64,000 nt of DNA, taken from contig CAWCDT010000020.1 of the NCBI GenBank assembly GCA_963794385.1, forward strand, positions 1-64,000, given 5' to 3'. This document shows positions 7,423 to 15,243 of the stretch, in pieces. Position numbers and translations under genes: made by a program. The DNA comes from Gaiellasilicea sp963794385 (GTDB lineage Bacteria > Actinomycetota > Thermoleophilia > Gaiellales > Gaiellaceae). Numbering within the stretch: position 1 is the first letter of the stretch; each line of letters begins with the position of its first letter. The notes beneath the pieces were generated by a model, which worked only from the letters and a program-made list of their open reading frames with translations, searched no databases and had not been told where the DNA came from.

Positions 7423-9325
7423 GAAGGTCGTCCTTCCCGATTCGAGCGAGCTGGAACTTCCCGACGGCGCAACAGGCCTCGACGCGGCGCGTGCGATCGG
7501 GCCGAAGCTGGCCGAGCAGGCGGTGCTGATCCGCTCGAACGGGGCGGTCCAGGACCTGCGGCTGCCGCTCTCCGACGGCCAGCCGATCCAGATCCTGACG
7601 ACGCGCGACAGCGAGGATCCGGACGCGCTCTCCGTCCTCCGTCATTCGGCTGCGCACCTGCTGGCCGAGGCGGTCCGGCGCCTCTACCCGGGCGTGAAGA
7701 TCGCGATCGGCCCGCCGGTCGAGAACGGCTTCTACTACGACTTCGAGTTCCCGGAGCCGATCCGGGAAGAGGACCTCGAGAAGATCGAGGCGGAGATCAT
7801 GCGGGAGCTCGAGGAGGGCCGCTCCTGGGAACGCGAGGAGATCTCCGCCGCGGAGGCGAAGCAGCGCTTCCTCGCGGAGAACGAGCCCTACAAGGTCGAG
7901 CTCGTCGACACGGCCGAGGGGGATATCTCGCTGTACACGCAGGGCGAGTTCACGGACCTTTGCCGCGGGCCGCACCTGCAGGACTCAAAGCCGATCAAGG
8001 CGGTCAAGCTGACCTCGCTCGCCGGCGCGTACTGGCGCGGGGACGAGCGCAACACGCAGCTGACGCGGATCTACGGGACGGCCTTCTACTCGAAGGCGGA
8101 TCTCGAGGCGTACCTCGAGCGGCTGGAGCAGGCGCGCGAGCGCGACCACCGCCGCCTCGGCACGCAGCTCGATCTCTTCCACTTCGACGATCGTTCGCCC
8201 GGCTCGCCGTTCTGGCATCCGAAGGGGATGGCGATCTACAACACGCTCGAGGAGGTGCGGCGGCGCGAGAACCTCCGGCGCGGCTACGTCGAGGTGAAGA
8301 CGCCGCTGATCTACGAGAAGGCCCTGTGGGTGACGTCGGGCCACTGGGAGAAGTTCCGCGACAACATGTTCCTGATCCCGCTGGACGACGAGCAGCTGTT
8401 CGCGATCAAGCCGATGAACTGTCCCGGGCACATGCTCCTCTTCGGGAGCGCGCTGCGGAGCTACCGTGATCTCCCCCTACGGTACGCCGAGGCGGCGCCG
8501 CTCCACCGCAACGAGCTCGCGGGAGCGCTGCACGGGCTCACCCGCGTCCGCTACGTGACGCAGGACGACGCGCACATCTTCTGCACGCGGGAGCAGATCG
8601 AGACCGAGCTCGACGGCACGCTCGAGTACCTGAAGGACCTCTACGGCATCTTCGGGCTCGAGCCGCGTGCCGAGCTCTCGACGCGCCCGGACAACAAGCT
8701 CGGCACGGACGAGGAGTGGGACTTCACCGAGGGCGAGCTCGTCCGCGCGCTCGAGCGGCACGAGATCGACTACTTCGTCGGCGAAGGCGAAGGGTCGTTC
8801 TACGGGCCGAAGATCGATCTGCACATGACCGACGTCCTAGGCCGGTCGTGGCAGCTCGGCACGATCCAGCTCGACGCGCAGATGCCGGCCCGGTTTGGCC
8901 TCACGTACATGGGTCCCGACAACCACGAGCACCCGGTGTTCGTGATCCACCGCGCCTTCTTCGGCTCCTTCGAGCGCTTCATCGGGATCCTCATCGAGCA
9001 CTACGCGGGCGCGTTCCCGTTCTGGCTCGCACCGGTGCAGGTTCGTCTGATCCCGGTCGGGGAGGGCCACCGCGAGGCTGTCCATGGCCTGCACGAGCGG
9101 ATCGCGGCGGAGGGGTTCCGGGTCGACGTGGACGAGCGCGACGAGACGCTCGGCAAGCGGATCCGCGACGCCGAGATCGAGAAGGTGCCGTTCACGATCG
9201 TCTACGGCGACCGCGAGTCCGACGAGTCGCTCGCCGTCCGCGAGCACGGCGGCGGTCAGTCGACGCTCGCCCTCCAGGAGCTGCTTGACCGGTTCCGCGC
9301 AGAGCTTGCTACGATCAGTGCCTGA
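7421..9325 (+). CDS. thrS: Threonine-tRNA ligase
   Basis: This cytoplasmic class II synthetase charges tRNA-Thr. The 634-residue protein has all expected parts: TGS domain (about 1-62), the HxxxH editing/second additional domain (HSAAH at 75-79 and CRGPHL), and the catalytic core with Zn-ligand Cys334 in MNCPGHM. Motif 2 is in LHRNELAGALHGLTRVRY and motif 3 in HRAFFGSFERFIGILIEHYA, with the anticodon-binding domain beyond about residue 535. The ATG at 7421 lacks an SD but has a -10 box eight bases upstream, suggesting a leaderless mRNA. The infC operon follows after an attenuator-like leader. Confidence 0.98.
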   Translation: MKVVLPDSSELELPDGATGLDAARAIGPKLAEQAVLIRSNGAVQDLRLPLSDGQPIQILTTRDSEDPDALSVLRHSAAHLLAEAVRRLYPGVKIAIGPPVENGFYYDFEFPEPIREEDLEKIEAEIMRELEEGRSWEREEISAAEAKQRFLAENEPYKVELVDTAEGDISLYTQGEFTDLCRGPHLQDSKPIKAVKLTSLAGAYWRGDERNTQLTRIYGTAFYSKADLEAYLERLEQARERDHRRLGTQLDLFHFDDRSPGSPFWHPKGMAIYNTLEEVRRRENLRRGYVEVKTPLIYEKALWVTSGHWEKFRDNMFLIPLDDEQLFAIKPMNCPGHMLLFGSALRSYRDLPLRYAEAAPLHRNELAGALHGLTRVRYVTQDDAHIFCTREQIETELDGTLEYLKDLYGIFGLEPRAELSTRPDNKLGTDEEWDFTEGELVRALERHEIDYFVGEGEGSFYGPKIDLHMTDVLGRSWQLGTIQLDAQMPARFGLTYMGPDNHEHPVFVIHRAFFGSFERFIGILIEHYAGAFPFWLAPVQVRLIPVGEGHREAVHGLHERIAAEGFRVDVDERDETLGKRIRDAEIEKVPFTIVYGDRESDESLAVREHGGGQSTLALQELLDRFRAELATISA

Positions 9326-9421
9326 AAGAAGGAGCGGACCACTGCCCCTCACCTTCCCGGGCCCAACTCCCATGACTGGTGCTCGTGAGGGTTCAACCGA
9401 GTCGGTTGGTTGGGAAACGTG

Positions 9422-9442
9422 GCCGCTGCTTGCAGCGGTTTT
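9422..9442 (+). terminator. Attenuator-like hairpin in the infC leader
   Basis: The stem CCGCTGC/GCAGCGG (9423-9429 with 9432-9438) is followed by TTTT and lies 60 bases before infC in the thrS-infC gap. This is the position of ribosomal-protein-operon attenuators. An AACCGA/TCGGTT pair just upstream (9395-9407) could be part of an alternative fold. Confidence 0.55.
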
Positions 9443-9484
9443 CGTCGTCCATAAGGAGGATTCAACCAGCTTGGTGAAGAGCTT

Positions 9485-10168
9485 TTGAGGCCGAGACGGC
9501 GTCCCGAAGACCGGACGCGTCCGCAGCCACAGGATCGGATCAACGACGCGATTCGCGTCCCCCAGGTGCGTCTGGTGGGCGAGGACGGAGAGCAGATCGG
9601 GATCAAGTCGACGGACGAGGCACTCGAGTACGCGTACGCGAGGGGTCTCGACCTGGTCGAGGTCGCTGCGCAGGCCGACCCGCCCGTGGCGCGGGTCATG
9701 GACTACGGAAAGTACAAGTACGAGCAGGAGCAGAAAGCGAAGCTCGCACGGAAGCACCAGACCCAGATCAACGTCAAGGAGATCAAGTTCAGGCCGAAAA
9801 TCGGCATTCACGACTACGAGACGAAGAAAGGCCACGTCGTGCGCTTCCTGAATCAGCGCGCGAAGGTCAAGGTCACGATCATGTTCCGCGGGCGGGAGAA
9901 CCTGCACCCGGAGCGGGGACGCGACCTACTGCTTCGCCTCGCCGATGAGATCAAGGACGTCGGCGCCGTCGAGTCGCCGCCGCTCCTGGACGGTCGGAAC
10001 ATGGTGATGCTGCTAGGCCCCACGAAGAACGCAGGAGTCAAGACGGATGCCAAAGATGAAGAGATCGAGCGGCGCGAAGAAGCGCTTCAAGGTGACCGGA
10101 ACCGGAAAGATCACCCGCCGGCACGCGATGAAGAGCCACAACCTGGAGCACAAGTCGGCCAAGCGTAA
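9485..10168 (+). CDS. infC: Translation initiation factor IF-3
   Basis: IF-3 binds the 30S subunit and checks start-codon pairing. The conserved N domain starts RINDAIRVPQVRLVGEDGEQ. The linker and C domain include KEIKFRPKIGIHDYETK, then GRENLHPERGRDLL and NMVMLLGPTKN. The first canonical start in frame is TTG 9485, but the strong SD AAGGAGGA ends at 9460, 24 bases earlier. A mini-ORF TTG-GTG-AAG-AGC-TTT-TGA (9471-9488) fills the gap, and its TGA overlaps the TTG. After the family's normal end near base 10030, the frame runs on about 45 residues inside rpmI, which is unusual. Either a real extension or an indel near 10030 explains this. Confidence 0.93.
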   Translation: MRPRRRPEDRTRPQPQDRINDAIRVPQVRLVGEDGEQIGIKSTDEALEYAYARGLDLVEVAAQADPPVARVMDYGKYKYEQEQKAKLARKHQTQINVKEIKFRPKIGIHDYETKKGHVVRFLNQRAKVKVTIMFRGRENLHPERGRDLLLRLADEIKDVGAVESPPLLDGRNMVMLLGPTKNAGVKTDAKDEEIERREEALQGDRNRKDHPPARDEEPQPGAQVGQA

Positions 10169-10244
10169 GCGCGCGTTCGGCAAGGACTACGTCGTCTCGA
10201 AGACCGACGTGCCGCGGCTCAAGAAGCTCCTGGGGCTGAAGTAA
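10047..10244 (+). CDS. rpmI: 50S ribosomal protein L35
   Basis: The 65-residue basic protein starts MPKMKRSSGAKKRFKVTGTG and has the family's RRHAMKSHNLEHKSAKRKR block and DVPRLKKLLG end. AGGAG lies about 12 bases upstream. Its first 122 bases overlap the end of the infC frame. Its TAA shares an A with the ATG of rplT (TAATG), so the pair is translationally coupled in the standard infC-rpmI-rplT order. Confidence 0.97.
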   Translation: MPKMKRSSGAKKRFKVTGTGKITRRHAMKSHNLEHKSAKRKRAFGKDYVVSKTDVPRLKKLLGLK

Positions 10245-11314
10245 TGCCAAGGGTCAAGCGATCGGTCCACGCGCGCAAGAAGCGCCGCAAGGTCCTCGGC
10301 CAGGCGAAGGGCTACTGGGGGCTCAAGAGCAGGAGCTACCGCTACGCCAAGGAGCAGGTCGACCACTCGCTCGTCTACGCGTACCGTGACCGCAAGAACA
10401 AGAAGCGGACGTTCCGGCGGCTCTGGATCGTGCGCATCAACGCGGCCGCCCGCGCGAACGGGCTCTCGTACAACCGGTTCATGTCGGGCCTGCACAAGGC
10501 CGGCATCGAGCTCGACCGGAAGGTCTTGGCGGATCTGGCCGTGGCCGATCCGGCCGCTTTCACGGTGATTGCGGAGCAGGCGAAGGCCGCGCTCGCGGCA
10601 GACAGCCGACAAGCACGTCCGACCAGGCGGCGTAGCACCCTGATCACCTCGGCGTCGAACCCGACGCTGAAGCTCGTCCGCAAGCTCCTCGCGCAGAAAC
10701 GCAAGCGCGAGGAGCTCGGGCTCTTCGCGGTCGAGGGCGAGGACCTGGCCGCGGCTGCGACCGCCGCCGGGATCGAGCCGGTGGAGCTGCTCGTGGCCGG
10801 CGAGACGGTGGAGCCGTCGCTGCTCGCCGCCGTCTCGACCCTGCCGCACCCGGCTCGCGTCGTCGGCGTCTACCGCACCGCCGATCTGCCGCGCGAGCAG
10901 CGGCAGACGGTGCTGGCGCTCTGGCGGCTGTCGGATCCCGGGAACGTCGGCACGCTCCTGCGCACCGCGGACGCCTTCGACGCGGCCGTCGCCCTCTCGG
11001 AGGGCTGCGCCGACCCGCTCGGGCCGAAGGCGCTGCGCGCCTCGGTGGGCGCGATCTTCCGCGTGCCGCTGCTCCCGTTCGACGATGCGCCGCGCCCGCG
11101 GGTCGCCCTCCTCGCGCACGGCGCCCCGCCGCTGCGCGAGCTCGACCTGCCCGGGCCGGTCACGTTCTTGCTGGGCGCGGAGCGCGAGGGGTTGCCGCCG
11201 AGCGTGGTACAGGAGAGCGATGCCGCTGCGTCGATCATCACGCCCGGCTCGGCGGAGTCCCTGAACGTCGCAGCCGCCGGCGCGATCGCGCTCTACGAGC
11301 GCTCGCGCCGCTGA
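10244..11314 (+). CDS. rplT: Ribosomal protein L20 fused in frame to a TrmH/SpoU rRNA methyltransferase
   Basis: Residues 1-118 are a full L20 (MPRVKRSVHARKKRRKVLGQ through GIELDRKVLADLA), which is needed for early 50S assembly. Residues 128-356 are a SpoU/TrmH-type 2'-O-methyltransferase: a substrate-binding domain (ITSASNPTLKLVRKLLAQKR), then the knot motifs LSDPGNVGTLLRTADAF, FLLGAEREGLP and SLNVAAAGAIALYE. No stop separates the two parts and no ATG, GTG or TTG lies in frame between them. The two are normally separate adjacent genes. A missing stop through one indel near 10600 is a real alternative, since the +1 frame has a TGA at 10640 and another frame a TAG at 10633. Confidence 0.85.
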   Translation: MPRVKRSVHARKKRRKVLGQAKGYWGLKSRSYRYAKEQVDHSLVYAYRDRKNKKRTFRRLWIVRINAAARANGLSYNRFMSGLHKAGIELDRKVLADLAVADPAAFTVIAEQAKAALAADSRQARPTRRRSTLITSASNPTLKLVRKLLAQKRKREELGLFAVEGEDLAAAATAAGIEPVELLVAGETVEPSLLAAVSTLPHPARVVGVYRTADLPREQRQTVLALWRLSDPGNVGTLLRTADAFDAAVALSEGCADPLGPKALRASVGAIFRVPLLPFDDAPRPRVALLAHGAPPLRELDLPGPVTFLLGAEREGLPPSVVQESDAAASIITPGSAESLNVAAAGAIALYERSRR

Positions 11315-11320
11315 GACGCC

Positions 11321-11390
11321 GGTGTCAGAGTCGAATCTGGCACGGTGTCAGAGACGAGTCTGGCACGGTGTCAGAGACGAGTCTGACACC
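11321..11390. repeat. Three tandem 23-base palindromic repeats
   Basis: GGTGTCAGAGTCGAATCTGGCAC, counted as positions 11321-11343, is followed by two near-identical copies (11344-11366 and 11367-11390). Each copy is an imperfect palindrome of the form GGTGTCAGA-n-TCTGACACC, so each RNA can fold into a hairpin. They lie between convergent genes, where REP-like palindromes often end transcripts from both sides. Confidence 0.8.
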
Positions 11391-11397
11391 GGTCGAT

Positions 11398-13263
11398 CTA
11401 CCAGGCGCCGCCGCCGCCGCCCCCGCCTCCGCCGCCCCCGCCGCCGGAGAAGCCGCCGCCGAAGCCGCCCGAGCCGGACGAGGGCGGGGCCAGCGCCGAG
11501 CCGAAGCCGGCCGCGAGGTCGCCGATGCTGAGCGAGGTCGCGCCGGAGGCGAGGTCGCCGTGCGGCCCGATCCAGTAGAGGGTGCTGGCGTGGGCCAGCG
11601 CCTCGGGCATGTGCAGCTGCGCGCCCTGGAGGACGCGTTCGGCGATGCCGAACGCGATCCCGTAGACGAGGTAGCGCTCCCAGATCTCGAGCGTCGCCGG
11701 CGGCGCCTCGTGGAGCCGCGGGAAATCAGTCAGGTAGCGCCGGAACGCCTCCCAGCGCTCGGCCTCCGCCTGCGCGTCGGGCGTGCGCCGCCGCCACAGG
11801 CGCCGGTTGAGCGCCGCGATCACGAGCGCGACGGCGCCGAAGAGGCCGCAGCAGCCGAGAGCGATCGTGACCACGCTGCGCCAGGTCGGAGCGATCGCGT
11901 TGAAGCCGCTGATCCCGGCAAAGAGCAGGATCGCGCCCGCGGCCCCGAGTACGATCGCGCCGCCGACGAGGAGCGCAAGACCCTGGTTGCGGAACCAGCT
12001 GCGGCCGGAGATCTCGGATCCGATCGCGGATTTGAAGCTCGAAAAGCGCTCGGAGTTTCCCTCGCGGTCGTCCTCGATCCGGTCGCGGAAGCGCGACAGC
12101 CGCTCGGGGCCGTCCACGAGGATCGCGTCGACGACCTGGGCCACGGGCGCCTCGAACGCCTCGACGGGGGCCTCGACGTCGGCGAGCGAGAGCTCGAGGT
12201 CGGCGACCTGCTGCGTCCGCAGCCCGCCCCAGATCTTCTGCTCCGTCGTCACCTGCTCCCCGCGGTAGCGCCCGCGCCGGATCAGGTCGAAGAGCGTCGC
12301 GGTGAACTCGAGCGACCCCGGCGTCCCGCCCTGCGCGAGCAGTGCCGGCACGAGGGCAGGCTCCGTCTCGGTCGGCGGCTCCTGCTCGTACTCGCGGTCG
12401 TAGGTCGTCTTCCGCTCGCGCCCCTCACGCCACCAGACGAACGCGATCAACGCGAGCGCCGGCCCGAGCGCGAGCGCGAGCAGCGTCGCGATCGTGCGCG
12501 GCAGGTTGTCGAGCGCCTCGTCGATCTTGCGCTGGTCGCGCTCATAGGCGGCGGCGTCCTCGACCTCCTCCGCGACGATCATCTCGAGCCCCGGCCCGCT
12601 CTCGACGTTCATCCCCGCCGTCGACGTGAAGACGCGACGCGGCACGAGCGCGCGCAGCTCGACGAATTGGCCGGCCGGGACGTCCACCGCGCGCAGGCTG
12701 GCGCGGCGGCCGTCGATCGTCACGTCGCCGCGGACGCTGACCGGGTGTCCCCAGGCGCGGAGGATGTCGCCGGGAGCGATGATCGACGCCGTCAGCCGGC
12801 TGAGCCCGACCTCCCACTCGTCGCCCCAGACCTTCAGGTTCACGTCGACGACGTCGTCGTACGCGGTCGCGACGCCACGCAGCCTGTAGTGGACGCGGAA
12901 GCTGCGCCGCTCCGACGACGCTCGGTAGTGCCAGACGATTCGCACTCCGTCCTCGGTCCGCGTCGTCCCGTACGTCCCCGGTGCGCCCGAGCAGCCGATC
13001 TCCGCGCACGCTCCCGGCCGATAGGCGTCCTCACCCTCGGAGACCGCAACCTCGTCGAGCGCCTGCCCGTCCTCGAGCGGGATCTCACGGAACGCGCCGC
13101 TGAAGTCGCCGGCGAAGTCGAACGAGATCACCTCGTCGACAGTCAGGCTGCCGTCGGTCGCGACCTGGACGACGACGTCCGCCGCGGGAAGCGTGAAGGA
13201 CTTCGCTGCGGCGTCCCCGGCGAGCGCGAGCGCCCCGAGGAGAGCAACCGCTAGAACGTGACG
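11398..13263 (-). CDS. DUF2207 domain membrane protein
   Basis: About 620 residues. A signal peptide (HVLAVALLGALALAGDAAA) leads to the extracellular DUF2207 beta domain (SFTLPAADVVVQVATDGSLT and SFDFAGDFSGAFREIPLE). Membrane helices follow (about residues 280-300 and a pair near 415-470), and the C terminus is glycine-rich (GGFGGGFSGGGGGG-type, ending GAW), which is diagnostic of this family. Function is unknown, but it is nearly always paired with LemA, as here with a short overlap. No ATG, GTG or TTG exists near the signal peptide in frame (13263 is where it begins), so a consensus error or a rare start codon near 13260 is likely. Confidence 0.85.
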   Translation of the reverse strand, partial: RHVLAVALLGALALAGDAAAKSFTLPAADVVVQVATDGSLTVDEVISFDFAGDFSGAFREIPLEDGQALDEVAVSEGEDAYRPGACAEIGCSGAPGTYGTTRTEDGVRIVWHYRASSERRSFRVHYRLRGVATAYDDVVDVNLKVWGDEWEVGLSRLTASIIAPGDILRAWGHPVSVRGDVTIDGRRASLRAVDVPAGQFVELRALVPRRVFTSTAGMNVESGPGLEMIVAEEVEDAAAYERDQRKIDEALDNLPRTIATLLALALGPALALIAFVWWREGRERKTTYDREYEQEPPTETEPALVPALLAQGGTPGSLEFTATLFDLIRRGRYRGEQVTTEQKIWGGLRTQQVADLELSLADVEAPVEAFEAPVAQVVDAILVDGPERLSRFRDRIEDDREGNSERFSSFKSAIGSEISGRSWFRNQGLALLVGGAIVLGAAGAILLFAGISGFNAIAPTWRSVVTIALGCCGLFGAVALVIAALNRRLWRRRTPDAQAEAERWEAFRRYLTDFPRLHEAPPATLEIWERYLVYGIAFGIAERVLQGAQLHMPEALAHASTLYWIGPHGDLASGATSLSIGDLAAGFGSALAPPSSGSGGFGGGFSGGGGGGGGGGGGGAW

Positions 13264-13805
13264 CGTGGTGCCTCCCGCGCCGCCTCTTCCTCGAGCTCGA
13301 AGAAGTCCTTCTTCGCGAAGCCGAACGGGCCGGCGAGGACGACGCCCGGCACCGTCTGGATCGCATTGTTGTAGGTGAGGACGGTGTCGTTGTACACCTG
13401 GCGCGAGACCGCGATCCGGTTTTCGGTCTCGCCGAGCTCGGTCTGCAGCTGGCGGAAGTTCTCGTCCGCCTGCAGCTCCGGGTAGGCCTCCGCGACCGCG
13501 AAGAGGCGGCCGAGCGCCTGGCCGAGGATCCCTTCCGCGGCACCCTGTTCGGCCGGTCCCTGCGCGGCCTGGGCGCGCGCCCTCGCGGCGGTGACGGCCT
13601 CGAACGTCTCGCGCTCGTGCGCGGCGTAGCCCTTCACCGTCTCGACGAGGTTCGGGATCAGGTCGTAGCGCCGCTTGAGCTGGACGTCGACCTGGGCCCA
13701 CGCGTTCTCGACCCGGTTGCGGAGCGTGACGAGCCGGTTGTAGAGCACAACCAGCGCGATGACGACGACCAGGAGGAGCCCGAGGAGCACCAGGACCCAG
13801 ACCAT
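13251..13805 (-). CDS. lemA: LemA family protein
   Basis: The 184 residues have one N-terminal transmembrane helix (VWVLVLLGLLLVVVIALVVL) and then the LemA helical domain with NRVENAWAQVDVQLKRRYDL and PNLVETVKGY, ending GFAKKDFFELEEEA. The protein is membrane anchored and its role is unclear. The TAG at 13251 overlaps the start of the DUF2207 gene, so the two are coupled. A TAGGGT hexamer lies six bases before the ATG with no SD. Confidence 0.95.
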   Translation of the reverse strand: MVWVLVLLGLLLVVVIALVVLYNRLVTLRNRVENAWAQVDVQLKRRYDLIPNLVETVKGYAAHERETFEAVTAARARAQAAQGPAEQGAAEGILGQALGRLFAVAEAYPELQADENFRQLQTELGETENRIAVSRQVYNDTVLTYNNAIQTVPGVVLAGPFGFAKKDFFELEEEAAREAPRVTF

Positions 13806-13811
13806 GCGCAG

Positions 13812-13817
13812 ACCCTA
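13812..13817 (-). promoter_or_regulatory. -10 element of lemA
   Basis: Read on the minus strand, TAGGGT then six bases then ATG; there is no room for an SD, so the lemA-DUF2207 mRNA is predicted to be leaderless. Confidence 0.5.
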
Positions 13818-13827
13818 CGCGAGCGCG

Positions 13828-14547
13828 CTACGCCTTGTCACGCGCAGCAGCGAAGACGACGTCCTCGCCGCCTGCATAAGGCCGCCGGTCGAACCAGCCC
13901 CACTGAGCCTCGACCTCGAAGCCGGCGTGGTCGAGCAACAGCCGCCATTCCGGCGGCGAGAGCCAGGCGAGGTGCATCGTCGATGCTTCTTCGCCGCGGC
14001 GCACCGAGAGCGTCAGCGTCCGCTCGCCCTCGTCCCAGTCGGCCCGCTCGAAGATCCCCGGCTCCCGCTCGAGCCAGCGTCCGTGCGTGTCCTCGACATC
14101 GTCATGGCCCGGCGCGAATACGTCGAAGACGAGCCGCCCGCCGGGCAGGAGGAGCTCCCGCGCGGCGCCGAAGGCGCGCAGCCGATCAGCGTCGGTGGTC
14201 ATGTGGAGCAGGGAGCGGAAGGGGATCAACACGAGCGGGACCCGCTCCGGCACCGGCGGCTCGCGCATGTCGCCGAGCCTCAGGTCGACGAGCTCCGACA
14301 CGCCTTCGGCCCGCGCGTACTCGCGCGCCACCTCGAGCATCCCCGCCGACGAGTCGACTCCGATCACCGGGATGCCCGCTTTCGCAACGGGCACGGAGAT
14401 GCGACCCGTGCCGCACGCGATCTCTACCACCGGGCCGCCGGTCGCCCGCGCCTCCTCGACGTAGAACTCGACGTCCTCGACGACGCCCGCGCTCCACGGG
14501 TCGTAGACCCGCGCGATCGCGTCATAAACACTAGGGCTTTCTGACAA
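13828..14547 (-). CDS. Class I SAM-dependent methyltransferase (copy 2 of a tandem pair)
   Basis: This 239-residue Rossmann methyltransferase has motif I VVEIACGTGRISVPVAKAG, an acidic residue in GVDSSAGMLEVAREYA, and a post-I region DLRLGDMREPPVPERV. The C-terminal half (LSPPEWRLLLDHAGFEVEAQWGWF) matches the Methyltransf_25/11 type. It overlaps the upstream paralogue by 17 bases, and the two share the layout YDxxA-YD-WS-EDV-FYVE at the N terminus, so they arose by duplication. The substrate is unknown; such proteins often act on small molecules. Confidence 0.9.
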   Translation of the reverse strand: MSESPSVYDAIARVYDPWSAGVVEDVEFYVEEARATGGPVVEIACGTGRISVPVAKAGIPVIGVDSSAGMLEVAREYARAEGVSELVDLRLGDMREPPVPERVPLVLIPFRSLLHMTTDADRLRAFGAARELLLPGGRLVFDVFAPGHDDVEDTHGRWLEREPGIFERADWDEGERTLTLSVRRGEEASTMHLAWLSPPEWRLLLDHAGFEVEAQWGWFDRRPYAGGEDVVFAAARDKA

Positions 14548-15220
14548 CCCAGACGAATTCGTTCGCGGACTCGTCGAAGGGCTGGCGCTCGAAGCCGCCG
14601 TAGAGCGCCTCGACCTCGAAGCCGCTCACGTCGACCAGCGCCTCCCACTCGGACCGGTTCAGCCACCAGAGCGAGATCGCGTCGCCGCTCTCGAGCGTGA
14701 TGTCGAGCCGGTTGTCGTGCCGGAAGTGGTCGACGCGGTGACGGATCCCGTTCTGCTCCTGCCATTCGCCGTGCAGACGCGCGGCAATCTTGGGGTCGAA
14801 GACGAAGAAGTTCCAGGCGAAGCGGCCGCCCGGCCGCAGCGACGCGTGCACGCGCTCGAAGACGCGGCGGCGGTCGGCCCACGTCGGCAGGTGCCCCAGC
14901 GCCCGGAAGGGGCAGTAGATCAGGCCGGCCGGCTCGTCCAGCTCGAGGTCGCGCATGTCGCCCAGCCGTAGCTCGAGCTCGACGCCGGCGGCCGCCGCTC
15001 GCTCACGTGCCTGCTCGAGCATCGCCGGCGACGAGTCGATCCCGAGCACTGGGCGACCCGTCTCCCGGGCCACGGGGATCGCCACGCGCCCGTTCCCGAC
15101 CGCCAGCTCGACGAGCGGTCCGGGCGTCTCCCTCGCGAGCTCCACGTAGAAGTCGACGTCCTCCGTCATGTGCGCCGACCAGTCGTCGTAGATCGCCGCA
15201 AACGGGTCGTAGGAGCTCAC
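14531..15220 (-). CDS. Class I SAM-dependent methyltransferase (copy 1 of a tandem pair)
   Basis: This 229-residue paralogue of the next gene starts at GTG 15220 (MSSYDPFAAIYDDWSAHMTE). Motif I reads LVELAVGNGRVAIPVARETG. Note GNG instead of the usual GTG/GSG, a tolerated variant. The end EVEALYGGFERQPFDESANE parallels its neighbour. A minus-strand TAGCAT lies seven bases before the GTG, and it overlaps the -10 box of divergent pheS. Substrate unknown. Confidence 0.9.
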   Translation of the reverse strand: MSSYDPFAAIYDDWSAHMTEDVDFYVELARETPGPLVELAVGNGRVAIPVARETGRPVLGIDSSPAMLEQARERAAAAGVELELRLGDMRDLELDEPAGLIYCPFRALGHLPTWADRRRVFERVHASLRPGGRFAWNFFVFDPKIAARLHGEWQEQNGIRHRVDHFRHDNRLDITLESGDAISLWWLNRSEWEALVDVSGFEVEALYGGFERQPFDESANEFVWVVRKP

Positions 15221-15227
15221 GAGGCCG

Positions 15228-15237
15228 ATGCTATCGT
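15228..15237. promoter_or_regulatory. Overlapping divergent -10 elements of pheS and the methyltransferase pair
   Basis: The ten bases ATGCTATCGT contain TATCGT on the plus strand (six bases before the pheS ATG) and TAGCAT on the minus strand (seven bases before the GTG of the methyltransferase). The two polymerases could not bind at the same time, so the genes should compete. Confidence 0.5.
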
Positions 15238-15243
15238 CGCGCG

